Shown: piece by piece, positions 50,070 to 59,376 of the stretch
Layout of the letters: every line of letters starts with the position of its first letter
Position numbering within the stretch: position 1 is the first letter of the stretch
Source: Acetobacteraceae bacterium
GTDB lineage: Bacteria > Pseudomonadota > Alphaproteobacteria > Acetobacterales > Acetobacteraceae
NCBI GenBank assembly: GCA_003164135.1
Contig: PLSD01000030.1
Span: forward strand, 26,062 to 90,061
DNA: 64,000 nt
Direction of reading: 5' to 3'
Notes under the pieces: model-generated
The model's input: the letters and a program-made list of their open reading frames with translations, nothing else
Database searches by the model: none
What the model was told of the DNA's origin: nothing
Made by a program: the position numbers and the translations under genes

Positions 50070-51893
50070 CTATTCCACCGTCACTGACTTCGCCAGATTG
50101 CGCGGTTGGTCCACATCCGTGCCCTTCAGCACCGCGACATGATACGCCAGCATCTGCACCGGAATCGCGTACAAAATCGGCGCGGCAAAGGCGTCAATAT
50201 CGGGCAGAATTATGGTTTCTGCTGCAATACTCTGCAACTTCACCGCCCCCGCGGCATCCGAGAACACGATAACCTGCCCGCCCCGTGCCGCGACTTCCTG
50301 CAAGTTGGAAGCCGTCTTCTCAAACAACGGCCCGGACGGGCAGATCGCGATCACCGGCACGGATTTATCAATCAGCGCAATCGGCCCATGCTTCAACTCA
50401 CCGGCGGCATAGCCTTCCGCATGAATATAGCTGGTCTCTTTCAGCTTCAGCGCGCCTTCCAGCGCAATGGGAAAGCACGCCCCCCGGCCCAGGTACAGCA
50501 CGTCAGTCGCCTCGGCGATGCGGGGCGCCAAACGCCTGATCTGCGCGTCATGCGCCAAAATTTCCGCGGCTTTAGCGGGGATTTCCAGCAGCGCATCGCA
50601 CAGCCGGGCAATTTCCGCATCCGGCAACGTCCCGCGCGCGTGCGCCACCGCGAGGGCAAACACGGCCAGCACGGTCAGCTGTGCGGTAAACGCCTTGGTG
50701 CTGGCGACACCGATCTCCGGCCCGGCCATGGTCTCCAGCATTGCGTCCGACTCACGCGCCATCGTGCTTTCCGGTACGTTCAAAATGGTGAGGATTTTTT
50801 GCCCCTCGGCCCGCATGTAACGCAACGCTGCCAGCGTATCCGCCGTCTCGCCGGACTGGCTGACCAGCAGCCCCAACCCACCCACCGGCAACGGCGGTGC
50901 GCGGTAGCGGAATTCGGATGCCACATCCGCATCCATCGGCAACCGGCTTAAGCTTTCCAGCCAGAATTTGCCGGTCAGTCCCGCGTAATACGCCGAACCG
51001 CAGGCGCTAAAAGTAATGCGTGGCACCTTGGTCAGGTCGAAGGGCAGGGCAGGGAGCACCGGCATGCGGGTGGCGGCGTCGATCATCCGGTGCAGCACGT
51101 CGCCGATCACCACTGGGTGCTCGTGCAGTTCCTTTTCCATGAAATGCCGGAAATTGCCCTTGCCGATGGCGGCACCGGTGAGGTTGGTCAGCTTCTTCGC
51201 GCGCGTGATCTCCTGGCCTTCGGTATTGTAAAACACCGCCTTTTCGCGCGTCACCACCACCCAGTCGCCGTCTTCAAGGTAGGCAATCTGCCGGGTCAGC
51301 GGCGCCAGGGCCAGCGCGTCGGAGCCGAGGTACATCTCATCCGCCCCATACCCCACCGCCAGCGGCGCACCGCGCTGGGCGCCGATGATCAGTTCCGGGT
51401 GGCCGGCGAAAATCAGCGCCAAAGCATAGGCGCCCTCCAGCCGGGCAAAGGCCGCGTTCGCCGCCTCGATGGGGCTCATGCCTTGCGCCAGCAGCAGGTC
51501 CAGAAGTTGCGCCACGGTCTCGGTATCGGTTTCCGAGCAAAAAACCTGGCCTTTGGCCTCCAGTTCGGCGCGGAGGGCCAGATGGTTCTCGATGATACCG
51601 TTATGCACCACGGCGACGCGGGCGGTGCCGTGCGGGTGGGCGTTGGTCTCGGTGGGGGCGCCGTGCGTGGCCCAGCGGGTGTGGCCGATGCCGGTGAGAC
51701 CCGCCAGCGGCTGGCGCTCCAGTGCCGCGGCCAGCTGGGCCAGTTTGCCCTCGGCGCGGCGGCGCTCGATATGGCCGTTTACCAGCGTGGCGATGCCCGC
51801 GCTGTCATACCCACGATATTCCAGGCGGCGCAGGCCATCCAGAAGTAGAGGCGCCGCCGGCGCCAGACCCACCACACCTACGATTCCACACAT
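50070..51893 (-). CDS. glmS: Glutamine-fructose-6-phosphate aminotransferase (isomerising)
   Basis: A 607-residue enzyme that makes glucosamine-6-phosphate for peptidoglycan and lipopolysaccharide. It starts MCGIVGVVGLAP, with Cys as the N-terminal nucleophile after Met removal, so ATG 51893 is chosen over the upstream frame. The glutaminase domain (TRWATHGAPTETNAHPH) is followed by two SIS domains (FSACGSAYYAGL and LGRGACFPIALEGALKLKE, with a C-terminal QPRNLAKSVTVE). Divergent from the SUF operon regulator. Confidence 0.97.
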   Translation of the reverse strand: MCGIVGVVGLAPAAPLLLDGLRRLEYRGYDSAGIATLVNGHIERRRAEGKLAQLAAALERQPLAGLTGIGHTRWATHGAPTETNAHPHGTARVAVVHNGIIENHLALRAELEAKGQVFCSETDTETVAQLLDLLLAQGMSPIEAANAAFARLEGAYALALIFAGHPELIIGAQRGAPLAVGYGADEMYLGSDALALAPLTRQIAYLEDGDWVVVTREKAVFYNTEGQEITRAKKLTNLTGAAIGKGNFRHFMEKELHEHPVVIGDVLHRMIDAATRMPVLPALPFDLTKVPRITFSACGSAYYAGLTGKFWLESLSRLPMDADVASEFRYRAPPLPVGGLGLLVSQSGETADTLAALRYMRAEGQKILTILNVPESTMARESDAMLETMAGPEIGVASTKAFTAQLTVLAVFALAVAHARGTLPDAEIARLCDALLEIPAKAAEILAHDAQIRRLAPRIAEATDVLYLGRGACFPIALEGALKLKETSYIHAEGYAAGELKHGPIALIDKSVPVIAICPSGPLFEKTASNLQEVAARGGQVIVFSDAAGAVKLQSIAAETIILPDIDAFAAPILYAIPVQMLAYHVAVLKGTDVDQPRNLAKSVTVE

Positions 51894-52032
51894 GATTCGG
51901 TACCCCAAAAGTCCTATTCAGCCGGTAGCGTCCGCCTGGGCTCCGTGTCAAAGGCGGCGGCATCAATTCGTATGACGGTGTGTTTCATTCTAGGCTTGAC
52001 GATGGCCTTGCCATGGCCCATTTGGCAATCAG

Positions 52033-52051
52033 GACTATTTAGGTCCACTAT
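52033..52051 (+). promoter_or_regulatory. Candidate IscR/Rrf2-type operator before the suf operon
   Basis: GACT-attta-GGTC-ca-CTAT (52033-52051) sits 11 bases before the regulator gene. It resembles the type 1 IscR site (GACTrwwwyAGTCrrSTAT) with three mismatches in the right half; the left flank matches poorly. The regulator may bind it for autoregulation. No experimental support. Confidence 0.45.
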
Positions 52052-52061
52052 CGGAGCGTAC

Positions 52062-52514
52062 ATGTTAAAACTGTCCCGTTTGACCGATTATGCCGTGGTG
52101 GCGCTGGTGCGTTTGAGTGCCGCTGACGGCATGGAGACCTCGCCAGGCATCGCCGCCTCCATTGGCGTGCCGGAGCCGACCGTGGCGAAAGTGCTGAAGG
52201 CGCTGGCCGGGCATGGGTTGGTGATCTCCTCGCGCGGGGCTCGCGGCGGGTACCGGCTGGGCCGGCCGCTGCGTGAAATCGCGGTTTCGGAAGTGATTAT
52301 GGCGATTGACGGGCCGATTGCGCTGACCTCCTGCGTGGACGGCGGGTTGGGCTGTGAGAGCCAGTCGCTCTGCCCGGTGGCCGGCCGGTGGGACCCGGTG
52401 AATGAGGCCATACGCACGGCGTTGAGCCGGATTTCCCTGGCCGAGATGGAGGCTGCGAGTATCCCCGTTGCGTTCCGTGTGCCTGTTTCCGCGTCTATCA
52501 GTGAGGTTGTGTAA
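52062..52514 (+). CDS. SUF system Rrf2-family Fe-S regulator
   Basis: A 150-residue winged-helix regulator of the SUF-associated Rrf2/IscR group. [19 protein letters not shown] is the N-terminal helix, [29 protein letters not shown] the HTH and wing, and the [Fe-S] ligand region holds Cys residues in [16 protein letters not shown]. The ATG at 52062 is chosen because the conserved start MLKLSRL begins there. It ends one base before sufB starts, so it is first in the suf operon and likely represses it when Fe-S supply is sufficient. The promoter region shows a candidate operator. Confidence 0.92.
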   Translation: MLKLSRLTDYAVVALVRLSAADGMETSPGIAASIGVPEPTVAKVLKALAGHGLVISSRGARGGYRLGRPLREIAVSEVIMAIDGPIALTSCVDGGLGCESQSLCPVAGRWDPVNEAIRTALSRISLAEMEAASIPVAFRVPVSASISEVV

Positions 52515-53965
52515 TGTCTGCCACTGTTGAAACCCGCGATACTGTTGAGGCTCTGGCGGCCGATAAGTACAAGTACGGGTTCACCACCGATATCGCGATG
52601 GAAGAATTTCCGAAGGGGCTGAACGAGGACATCGTGCGGCTGATTTCGGCGAAAAAAGGTGAGCCGGAGTGGCTGCTGGCGTGGCGGTTGAAAGCGTTTG
52701 CGCTGTGGCAGAAGCTGGAGGAACCGGTTTGGGCGCATATTACGCATCCGGCGATTGTTTATAACGAGCTGTATTATTATGCGGCGCCCTCTGGCCCGGC
52801 GCCGAAGTCGCTGGATGAGGTCGATCCTGAACTGCTGAATATGTATGAGAAGCTCGGCATTCCGTTGAACGAGCGCGCGGCGCTGGCCGGCGTGGCGGTG
52901 GATGCGGTGTTTGACTCGGTTTCCGTGGCGACCACCTTCCGCGAGACACTTTCAAAATCAGGTGTGATTTTCTGCCCGATTTCGGAGGCGGTGCGCGAGC
53001 ATCCGGAACTGGTGCGCAAATATCTGGGCAGTGTGGTGCCGATTGGCGATAATTTTTTCGCGGCGCTGAATTCAGCGGTGTTTTCGGACGGCAGCTTTGT
53101 TTACATTCCCAAGGGTGTGCGCTGCCCGATGGAGCTTTCCACCTATTTCCGCATTAACGCGCGCAATACCGGGCAGTTTGAACGGACGCTGATTATTGCG
53201 GAAGAAGGTGCAAGTGTGTCGTACCTGGAAGGTTGCACCGCGCCGCAGCGCGATGAGAACCAGCTGCATGCGGCGGTGGTGGAGCTGGTGGCGCTGGATG
53301 ATGCGAAGATTAAGTATTCCACCGTGCAGAACTGGTATCCGGGTGATGCAGATGGCAAGGGTGGCATTTATAACTTTGTGACCAAGCGCGGCGCGTGCAG
53401 GGGCAAGAATTCAAAAATCTCCTGGACGCAGGTGGAAACCGGTTCGGCGATTACCTGGAAATATCCGTCCTGCGTGCTGCAGGGCGAAGGCTCGGTGGGT
53501 GAGTTTTACTCGGTTGCGCTGACGCATAATCATCAGCAGGCCGATACCGGCACGAAGATGATCCATATCGGGAAAAACACGACTTCGACGATTATCTCGA
53601 AGGGGATTTCCGCCGGGCATTCGAATAATACCTATCGCGGGCTGGTGAAGATTCTGCCGTCGGCTTCTGGCGCGCGCAATTATACGCAGTGCGATTCACT
53701 GCTGATCGGTGACCAGTGTGGGGCGCATACGGTGCCGTATATTGAGAGCCGCAATCCATCAGCCAAGGTGGAGCATGAGGCGACGACCTCGAAGATTGCC
53801 GAGGACCAGTTGTTCTACTGCCGCTCGCGGGGACTCTCGGAGGAAGACGCGGTGGGGCTGATTGTGAATGGTTTCTGCAAGGATGTGTTGAAAGAATTGC
53901 CGATGGAGTTTGCGGTGGAAGCGCAAAAACTCTTGGCTGTGTCACTTGAAGGGTCGGTTGGTTAA
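52514..53965 (+). CDS. sufB: Fe-S scaffold complex subunit SufB
   Basis: A 483-residue core scaffold subunit of SufBCD. Signature segments are [59 protein letters not shown] and [24 protein letters not shown] (cited in part), and the C-terminal [18 protein letters not shown] end with Cys. SufB assembles clusters with SufC and SufD, taking sulfur from SufS/SufU. It follows the regulator directly and precedes sufC. Confidence 0.97.
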   Translation: MSATVETRDTVEALAADKYKYGFTTDIAMEEFPKGLNEDIVRLISAKKGEPEWLLAWRLKAFALWQKLEEPVWAHITHPAIVYNELYYYAAPSGPAPKSLDEVDPELLNMYEKLGIPLNERAALAGVAVDAVFDSVSVATTFRETLSKSGVIFCPISEAVREHPELVRKYLGSVVPIGDNFFAALNSAVFSDGSFVYIPKGVRCPMELSTYFRINARNTGQFERTLIIAEEGASVSYLEGCTAPQRDENQLHAAVVELVALDDAKIKYSTVQNWYPGDADGKGGIYNFVTKRGACRGKNSKISWTQVETGSAITWKYPSCVLQGEGSVGEFYSVALTHNHQQADTGTKMIHIGKNTTSTIISKGISAGHSNNTYRGLVKILPSASGARNYTQCDSLLIGDQCGAHTVPYIESRNPSAKVEHEATTSKIAEDQLFYCRSRGLSEEDAVGLIVNGFCKDVLKELPMEFAVEAQKLLAVSLEGSVG

Positions 53966-53966
53966 T

Positions 53967-54710
53967 ATGCTTGAGATTAGAAATTTGTCGGCGCGGATTG
54001 GCGATAAGGAAATTCTGCGCGGTTTGAGTTTGACCATTCCGGATGGGGAGATCCATGCCATCATGGGGCCGAATGGTGCGGGGAAGTCTACGCTCTCCTA
54101 TGTGCTCTCCGGCCGTGATGGCTACGAGGTGACGGGCGGCGAGGTGATTTACAATGGGCAGGATATTCTGAGCCTGACGCCGGAAGCGCGCGCGGCCGCG
54201 GGGATTTTTTTGGCGTTTCAGTATCCGGTGGAACTGCCTGGCGTGGGCAATGCGAATTTTCTGCGTACGGCGCTGAATGCGGTGAAGCGGGCGCGGGGCG
54301 AGCCGGAGTTGGACGCCGTGGCGTTTTTGAAACTGGCGCGGGTGGCGTTGAAGAATCTCTCGATGCAGGATGACATGCTCAAGCGCAATGTGAACGTTGG
54401 TTTTTCCGGCGGTGAGAAAAAGCGCAACGAGGTGTTGCAGATGGTGTTGCTGCAGCCAGGGCTGGCGATTTTGGATGAGACGGATTCCGGGCTGGATATT
54501 GATGCGTTAAAGATTGTGGCCGATGGCGTGAATGCGCTGCGGAGCCCGAAATTTTCGGCGCTGGTGATTACGCATTATCAGCGGTTGCTGGATTATATTG
54601 TGCCCGATGCCGTGCATGTGCTGGCGGGCGGGCGGATTGTGCGCTCGGGCGGGCCGGAGCTGGCGTTGGAACTGGAAGCCCATGGCTATGCCGGGCTGGA
54701 AGCGGCTTAA
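53967..54710 (+). CDS. sufC: SUF ATPase SufC
   Basis: A 247-residue ABC-type ATPase that drives the SufBD scaffold. Walker A is IMGPNGAGKSTLSYVLSG, the family Q-loop is AFQYPVELPGVGNANFLR, the signature NVGFSGGEKKRNEVLQM and Walker B LAILDETDSGLDIDA. The true ATG at 53967 is used; the open frame begins 57 bases earlier inside sufB. One base separates it from the sufB stop. Confidence 0.97.
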   Translation: MLEIRNLSARIGDKEILRGLSLTIPDGEIHAIMGPNGAGKSTLSYVLSGRDGYEVTGGEVIYNGQDILSLTPEARAAAGIFLAFQYPVELPGVGNANFLRTALNAVKRARGEPELDAVAFLKLARVALKNLSMQDDMLKRNVNVGFSGGEKKRNEVLQMVLLQPGLAILDETDSGLDIDALKIVADGVNALRSPKFSALVITHYQRLLDYIVPDAVHVLAGGRIVRSGGPELALELEAHGYAGLEAA

Positions 54711-54713
54711 GCC

Positions 54714-55805
54714 ATGACCGCGCTCCCTACCCAAAGGCTCGAAGCCTGGCGCTATACGGATTTACGGCCGCTGGCGGCGATGAGCTTTGCCGAGGTGCCG
54801 GTGGCAGATGTGCCGAGTGATTTGCCGGAGCTTGGTCTGCCGCGTTTGGTTTTTGTGAACGGGCGATTTGCGGCTGAGGCGTCTGCTTCGTTTGTGTACG
54901 CTGTGCCGTTTGCCGCGGTGGCGGAAGAGTCTGATTTGCCGCTGGCGATGATTAATGCCGAGCAGGTGCGCGATGGTTTGACGCTGCAGATTCCCGCCGG
55001 TGTGGATGCTGGCGCGGTGTTGCTGGTCTCTTACGCCAATGGCGGGGCGGTGCATTTGCGGCATCGCATTTCTCTGGGGGCCGGGGCGGCGCTGACGCTG
55101 GTTGAGATTGCGAAAGGCGATGGTGTTTACTGGCATGATCCGGTGACGGAAATTGTGCTGGCGGAAGGGGCAAGCCTTTCGCACTACCGTTTGCAGGGTG
55201 AGAGTCAGGAGGCGTTTCATTTGGCCACCATTCGCGCGCAGGTCGCGGCCGGAGCGGCTTATGAGAGTTTTACGGCGGTGATCGGTGCGAAATTGTCGCG
55301 GGCGGAATTTCATGTGGATCTGACCGGGGCGAAGGCGCACACGCATGTGAACGCGGCGCAGTTGCTGGGTGGTTCGCAACATGGGGATTTCACCACCGTG
55401 GTGCGGCACAAGGCGCCGGAGGGGACTTCGCGGCAGACGGTGAAATCCGTGCTTTCGGATTCCGCGCGCGGCGTTTTTCAGGGGCGCATTGAGGTTGATC
55501 GCGTGGCGCAGAAGACGGACGGTTACCAGATGAACCAGGCGTTGCTGCTGTCGCCGACAGCGGAAATGGACATTAAGCCGGAATTGCAGATTTTTGCCGA
55601 TGACGTGAAATGCAGCCATGGCGCGACGATTGGCGCGTTGGATGAGGAGCAGGTGTTTTATCTGCGCAGCCGGGGAATTCCCGAGGATGCGGCAAGGTCC
55701 ATGTTGATCCGCGCGTTTTTGACGGAGGCGCTGGAGCCGGTGACGCATGAGGCGGCGCATGCGTTGTTTGAGACGGCGATTGAGACCTGGTGGGCAAGAA
55801 AATGA
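54714..55805 (+). CDS. sufD: Fe-S scaffold complex subunit SufD
   Basis: A 363-residue partner of SufB in the SufBC2D scaffold. N-terminal RLEAWRYTDLRPLA, the beta-helix core, and the C-terminal signature KPELQIFADDVKCSHGATIG with YLRSRGIPEDAARSMLIRAF are intact. It begins 3 bases after the sufC stop and overlaps sufS by 4 bases (ATGA), giving tight coupling. Confidence 0.96.
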   Translation: MTALPTQRLEAWRYTDLRPLAAMSFAEVPVADVPSDLPELGLPRLVFVNGRFAAEASASFVYAVPFAAVAEESDLPLAMINAEQVRDGLTLQIPAGVDAGAVLLVSYANGGAVHLRHRISLGAGAALTLVEIAKGDGVYWHDPVTEIVLAEGASLSHYRLQGESQEAFHLATIRAQVAAGAAYESFTAVIGAKLSRAEFHVDLTGAKAHTHVNAAQLLGGSQHGDFTTVVRHKAPEGTSRQTVKSVLSDSARGVFQGRIEVDRVAQKTDGYQMNQALLLSPTAEMDIKPELQIFADDVKCSHGATIGALDEEQVFYLRSRGIPEDAARSMLIRAFLTEALEPVTHEAAHALFETAIETWWARK

Positions 55806-57046
55806 GTGCGGTGGTGCAAGTGCCGGTGTTTGATCTGGCTGGAATCCGCAAGGATTTTCCGATTTTAACGCAGCAGGTGCATGGCAAGAAACTGGTGTTT
55901 CTGGACTCCGCAGCCTCGGCACAAAAACCGCGCGCGGTGATTGATGCGATGGTGCACGTGATGGAGGCGCAATACGCCAATGTGCATCGCGGGCTGCATT
56001 GGATGTCCGAGCGGACATCGGACGCATATGAGGCGGTGCGTGACAAGGTGGCGGGGTTTTTGAATGCGGCGGTGCGCGAGGAAATTGTTTTTACGCGCAA
56101 TGCGACTGAGTCGATTAACCTGGTGGCGTACACGTATGGGCGGACGGTGTTGAAGCCGGGCGATGCGATTGTGGTTTCCGAGATGGAGCATCATGCGAAT
56201 TTGGTGCCGTGGCAGATGCTGCGGGATGCGCATGGCGTGGAGTTGCGGATTGCGAAGATCACTGATGCGGGCGAGATTGATTGGGAATCGCTGGAGGAGA
56301 AATTTGCTGACGGCAAGGTGAAATTGCTGGCGGTTACGCATATGTCCAACGTGTTGGGTAGCTACACGCCGGCAGAGCGGTTGGCGGCGTTTGCGCATGC
56401 GCGCGGGGCGAAGATATTGCTCGATGGGTCGCAGGCGGTGGTGCACCGGGCGGTGGATGTGCAGGCGATTGATGCGGATTTTTATGTGTTTTCCGGGCAC
56501 AAGCTTTACGGCCCGACGGGCATTGGCGTGTTGTATGCCAAGCGGGAAATTCTGGATGCCATGCCGCCGTTTTTGGGTGGCGGGGATATGATTGAATCAG
56601 TGTCCTACGAGCGCTCGACCTGGGCGAAGCCGCCGCACCGGTTTGAGGCGGGGACGCCGGCGATTATTGAGACGATTGGGCTTGGGGCGGCGATTGATTA
56701 TGTGCAGGCGATCGGGTTCGACGCGATTGCGGCGCATGAGCGGGCGTTGACCGAGCATGGGTTAAAAGTGCTGGCGGGGATTGAAGGTTTGCGCGTGCTG
56801 GGTTCGGCGCAGGACCGCGGCGGGGTGATTTCGTTTACCATGAAGGATGCGCATCCGCATGATATTGCGACGCTGCTGGACCGGCAGGGGATTGCGGTGC
56901 GGGCCGGGCAGCATTGCGCGGAGCCGTTGATGGGACGGTTGGGTGTAACGGCAACGGCACGGGCGTCGTTCGCGCTGTACACCACGCCGGAAGAGATTGA
57001 CGCGCTGGGCGCGGGGCTGCTGCGGATTAAGCAGATTTTCCAATGA
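55802..57046 (+). CDS. sufS: SUF cysteine desulfurase SufS
   Basis: A 414-residue PLP-dependent desulfurase that releases sulfur from cysteine. N-terminal IRKDFPILTQQVHGKKLVFLDSAAS (cited in part), PLP-binding Lys in FSGHKLYGPTGIGVLY, and the catalytic Cys loop RAGQHCAEPLMGRLG. The ATG at 55802 overlaps the sufD stop by 4 bases; SufU of the next gene likely accepts the persulfide. The length is normal. Confidence 0.97.
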   Translation: MSAVVQVPVFDLAGIRKDFPILTQQVHGKKLVFLDSAASAQKPRAVIDAMVHVMEAQYANVHRGLHWMSERTSDAYEAVRDKVAGFLNAAVREEIVFTRNATESINLVAYTYGRTVLKPGDAIVVSEMEHHANLVPWQMLRDAHGVELRIAKITDAGEIDWESLEEKFADGKVKLLAVTHMSNVLGSYTPAERLAAFAHARGAKILLDGSQAVVHRAVDVQAIDADFYVFSGHKLYGPTGIGVLYAKREILDAMPPFLGGGDMIESVSYERSTWAKPPHRFEAGTPAIIETIGLGAAIDYVQAIGFDAIAAHERALTEHGLKVLAGIEGLRVLGSAQDRGGVISFTMKDAHPHDIATLLDRQGIAVRAGQHCAEPLMGRLGVTATARASFALYTTPEEIDALGAGLLRIKQIFQ

Positions 57047-57465
57047 TGACGGATACGGCTGAACTTTATCAGAGCTTGATTGTGGAGCGCAGCAAGGCGC
57101 CGCGGTATGCCGGGCGGCCGGATGTGTTTGACGTGCAGGGGCACGGTGAGAATGCGATGTGCGGGGATGAGGTGCAGGTGTTCGTGCAGCGTGGCGGTGA
57201 GGTGCGGCATGAGGCGCATGGTTGCGCGATACTGGCGGCGAGTGCGGATTTGATGGCGCAGGCGGTGGCGGGGAAAACGCCGGCGCAGGTGGCTGAAATG
57301 CGGGCGGCGTTTGAGGATGTTGTTGGCACGGGAAAGGAAAATCCGGTGCTGGGGGATTTGAATGCGTTGGCGGGCGTGGCGGAATACCGCTCGCGGATAC
57401 GCTGCGCGACGTTGCCATGGGCGGCGCTGGGTGAGGCTTTGGGGGAGGGACAGGTTAATGGATGA
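57043..57465 (+). CDS. sufU: SufU-type sulfur transfer protein
   Basis: A 140-residue SufU/NifU-N family protein, which in SUF systems takes sulfur from SufS using a Zn site. Conserved Cys/Asp are visible: MCGDEVQVFV (Cys about 40, Asp about 42), HGCAILAASA (Cys about 61) and RIRCATLPWAAL (Cys near 121). The ATGATG start (57043) overlaps the sufS stop by 4 bases. It overlaps sufT by 8 bases. Confidence 0.93.
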   Translation: MMTDTAELYQSLIVERSKAPRYAGRPDVFDVQGHGENAMCGDEVQVFVQRGGEVRHEAHGCAILAASADLMAQAVAGKTPAQVAEMRAAFEDVVGTGKENPVLGDLNALAGVAEYRSRIRCATLPWAALGEALGEGQVNG

Positions 57466-57823
57466 GGCTGAAAAAATGGTCCCGGTGACGAGCTGGACAC
57501 CCGATGGTGAGACGAAGGCTGTGGTTTCGGAAGAGGCGGTGATTGAGGCGATTTCGACGGTGTTTGATCCGGAAATTCCGGTGAATATTTATGAGCTTGG
57601 GCTGATCTATGCGGTGGAGATTGCCGAGACCGGCGATGTGCGCGTGGAGATGACGCTGACGGCGCCTGGTTGCCCGGCGGCGCAGGAATTGCCGGAGGCG
57701 GTGCATACTGCCATCGCCGCGGTGGAGGGTGTGGGGAATATTGTGGTGGATACGGTGTGGGATCCGCCGTGGGATCCGAGCCGGATGAGCGAGGACGCGC
57801 GTCTTTCGCTGAATATGTATTGA
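57458..57823 (+). CDS. sufT: SufT/DUF59 family protein
   Basis: A 121-residue MIP18/DUF59 family protein found in many suf operons and required for Fe-S maturation under high demand. Core: AVIEAISTVFDPEIPVNIYELGLIY, then DVRVEMTLTAPGCPAAQEL with the conserved Cys, and VDTVWDPPWDPSRMSEDAR. The ATG at 57458 is the natural start: the longer open frame is out of frame with sufU only. Overlaps sufU by 8 bases. Confidence 0.92.
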   Translation: MDEAEKMVPVTSWTPDGETKAVVSEEAVIEAISTVFDPEIPVNIYELGLIYAVEIAETGDVRVEMTLTAPGCPAAQELPEAVHTAIAAVEGVGNIVVDTVWDPPWDPSRMSEDARLSLNMY

Positions 57824-57833
57824 GGAGGGGATT

Positions 57834-58202
57834 ATGAGCACAACAACTTCCGAGCCTAAAACCCGCAGGGCGTTACCGCAGCTGATGCAATTGACCGAGG
57901 CGGCGGCCGCGCGGTTGAAGGCGCTGTATGAGGGCGGCGAGGCGGGCAAACTGCTGCGCATCGCGGTTTCCACCAAGGGGTGCTCGGGCATGTCCTATGA
58001 GATGGAGTGGGTGGAAGCGCCGACGCCGCAGGATGAGGTGGTGGTGAGCCATGGGCTGACCGTGCTGGTGGACCGCAAGGCGACGCTGTTCCTGATTGGC
58101 ACGACGATGGACTATAAGGTGGATAAGCTCACGGCGGGGTTTACGTTTGAAAACCCCAATGAAAAGGGGCGGTGCGGCTGTGGGGAGAGTTTCCACGTTT
58201 AG
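57834..58202 (+). CDS. sufA: A-type Fe-S carrier SufA
   Basis: A 122-residue A-type carrier. The three cluster-binding Cys are present: STKGCSGMSYEMEW (Cys about 50) and the C-terminal GRCGCGESFHV. MQLTEAAAARLKALYE and FENPNEKGRCGCG are typical. Ten bases separate it from sufT, and a gaggaggg ribosome site precedes the ATG. It is the last gene of the suf operon; a secreted protein gene follows 28 bases later. Confidence 0.94.
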   Translation: MSTTTSEPKTRRALPQLMQLTEAAAARLKALYEGGEAGKLLRIAVSTKGCSGMSYEMEWVEAPTPQDEVVVSHGLTVLVDRKATLFLIGTTMDYKVDKLTAGFTFENPNEKGRCGCGESFHV

Positions 58203-58230
58203 TATGTAGATATCAGCAAGGGAGACGGGA

Positions 58231-58731
58231 ATGACCAAGAAGAATGTGGTGCTGGCGGCTGTTCAGGGGGCCGCGTTGGCCTTGGTGTTTACCGGTGCGG
58301 CCCATGCAGCGAGTTATAGCGCTGAGAAGGCGCAGATACTGAGCATTGAGCAGGCGATGAGTGCTGCGCAGACGGCGCCGGCGGTGCTGAAATATTTTGA
58401 TCCGAATGTGGTGTTTGACGATATGACGCCCGGCCAGGTGCGGGGATTGAAGGCCGTGGGTGCGGATCTTACCGCGCAGTTTGCCGCGGTGAAGGATGTG
58501 AAGGTGCAGATCCTGAACATGTCGATTGACGCGGATACCAAGCTGGCGTTTGCCTACAGCACGCAGACGCTCTCAATGGTGAACGCGCAGAGCGGGCAGC
58601 CTGAGAGCATTACGTTCCGCCAGGCGGATGCCTATCATCGCGTGGATGGCAAGTGGCTGTTGATTTACCAGAATATATCCGTGCCGTTTGACCCGAAGAC
58701 GGGGAAGGCTGTGTTTAACGCGGCGCCGTAA
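58231..58731 (+). CDS. Secreted NTF2/SnoaL-like protein
   Basis: A 166-residue protein with a signal peptide (VVLAAVQGAALALVFTGAAHA, cited in part, cleavage probably after AHA) and an NTF2-like fold of the DUF4440/SnoaL kind (AEKAQILSIEQAMSAAQTAP, FDPNVVFDDMTPGQVRG, YSTQTLSMVNAQSG, QADAYHRVDGKWLLIYQNIS). A gggagacggg ribosome site precedes ATG 58231. It lies downstream of sufA by 28 bases and may be read through from the suf operon. Its function is unknown. Its 3' end abuts ccmB on the other strand. Confidence 0.82.
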   Translation: MTKKNVVLAAVQGAALALVFTGAAHAASYSAEKAQILSIEQAMSAAQTAPAVLKYFDPNVVFDDMTPGQVRGLKAVGADLTAQFAAVKDVKVQILNMSIDADTKLAFAYSTQTLSMVNAQSGQPESITFRQADAYHRVDGKWLLIYQNISVPFDPKTGKAVFNAAP

Positions 58732-59376
58732 TTACTCCGCGGCGCCCCTGAGCGCGGCGCCCGCGCCCAGCGGGGCGAGGGGTAAGGCGGCGCAGAGCAT
58801 GGCGGCGAGCATGTAGAGGGCGGCGGCCGGGTGCGGTGAGGTGACGGCGGCGGCGCCGAAAATCAGCGTGGGGATCATTAGCGGCAGGGTGATGAGCGGC
58901 ATGAGCACGGCGGCGCGGCGGGCGCCGAGCGTGATGGCGGCAGCGAGCGTGCCGAGCAAGGAGAGCAGCATGGTGCCGGGCAGCAGGGTTAGCAGCAGCA
59001 GGGGCACGTGCTCGGCGGGTAGGCGCAGCATGATGGCGAGCGGGCCGGCGATGATGAGCAGAGGCAAGCCGGTGGTGAGCCAGTGGACGGCGGTTTTGGC
59101 GAAGGCGACGGCGTAGGCGGGCAGGCCGGAGAGCAGGAGGAGGTCTAGCGTGCCGTCCTCGTAATCGGCGCCGAACAGGCGGTCCAGCGGCAGTAAGGCG
59201 GCCAGGAGGGCGCAGACCCAGACGACGCCGGCGGCGATGGCGGCCAGGGTGGTGGGGCCAGGGCCGAGCGCGAAGGGGAACAGCGTGCCTGCGATAATAA
59301 AGAAGAGCAGCGAGGCGGTGGTGTCCGCGCCATGGCGGATTGAGAGCTTCAGTTCGCGGAGAATGAGGGCGATCAT
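58732..59376 (-). CDS. ccmB: Cytochrome c maturation permease CcmB
   Basis: A 214-residue membrane subunit of the CcmABCD haem-handling transporter. It starts MIALILRELKLSIRHG and has six hydrophobic segments, including LLFFIIAGTLFPFALG and the conserved FGADYEDGTLDLLLLSGLP loop. ATG 59376 overlaps the ccmA stop by 4 bases; the long N-terminal extension in the open frame is not conserved. ccmC is not next: the convergent NTF2-like gene follows directly. Confidence 0.93.
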   Translation of the reverse strand: MIALILRELKLSIRHGADTTASLLFFIIAGTLFPFALGPGPTTLAAIAAGVVWVCALLAALLPLDRLFGADYEDGTLDLLLLSGLPAYAVAFAKTAVHWLTTGLPLLIIAGPLAIMLRLPAEHVPLLLLTLLPGTMLLSLLGTLAAAITLGARRAAVLMPLITLPLMIPTLIFGAAAVTSPHPAAALYMLAAMLCAALPLAPLGAGAALRGAAE

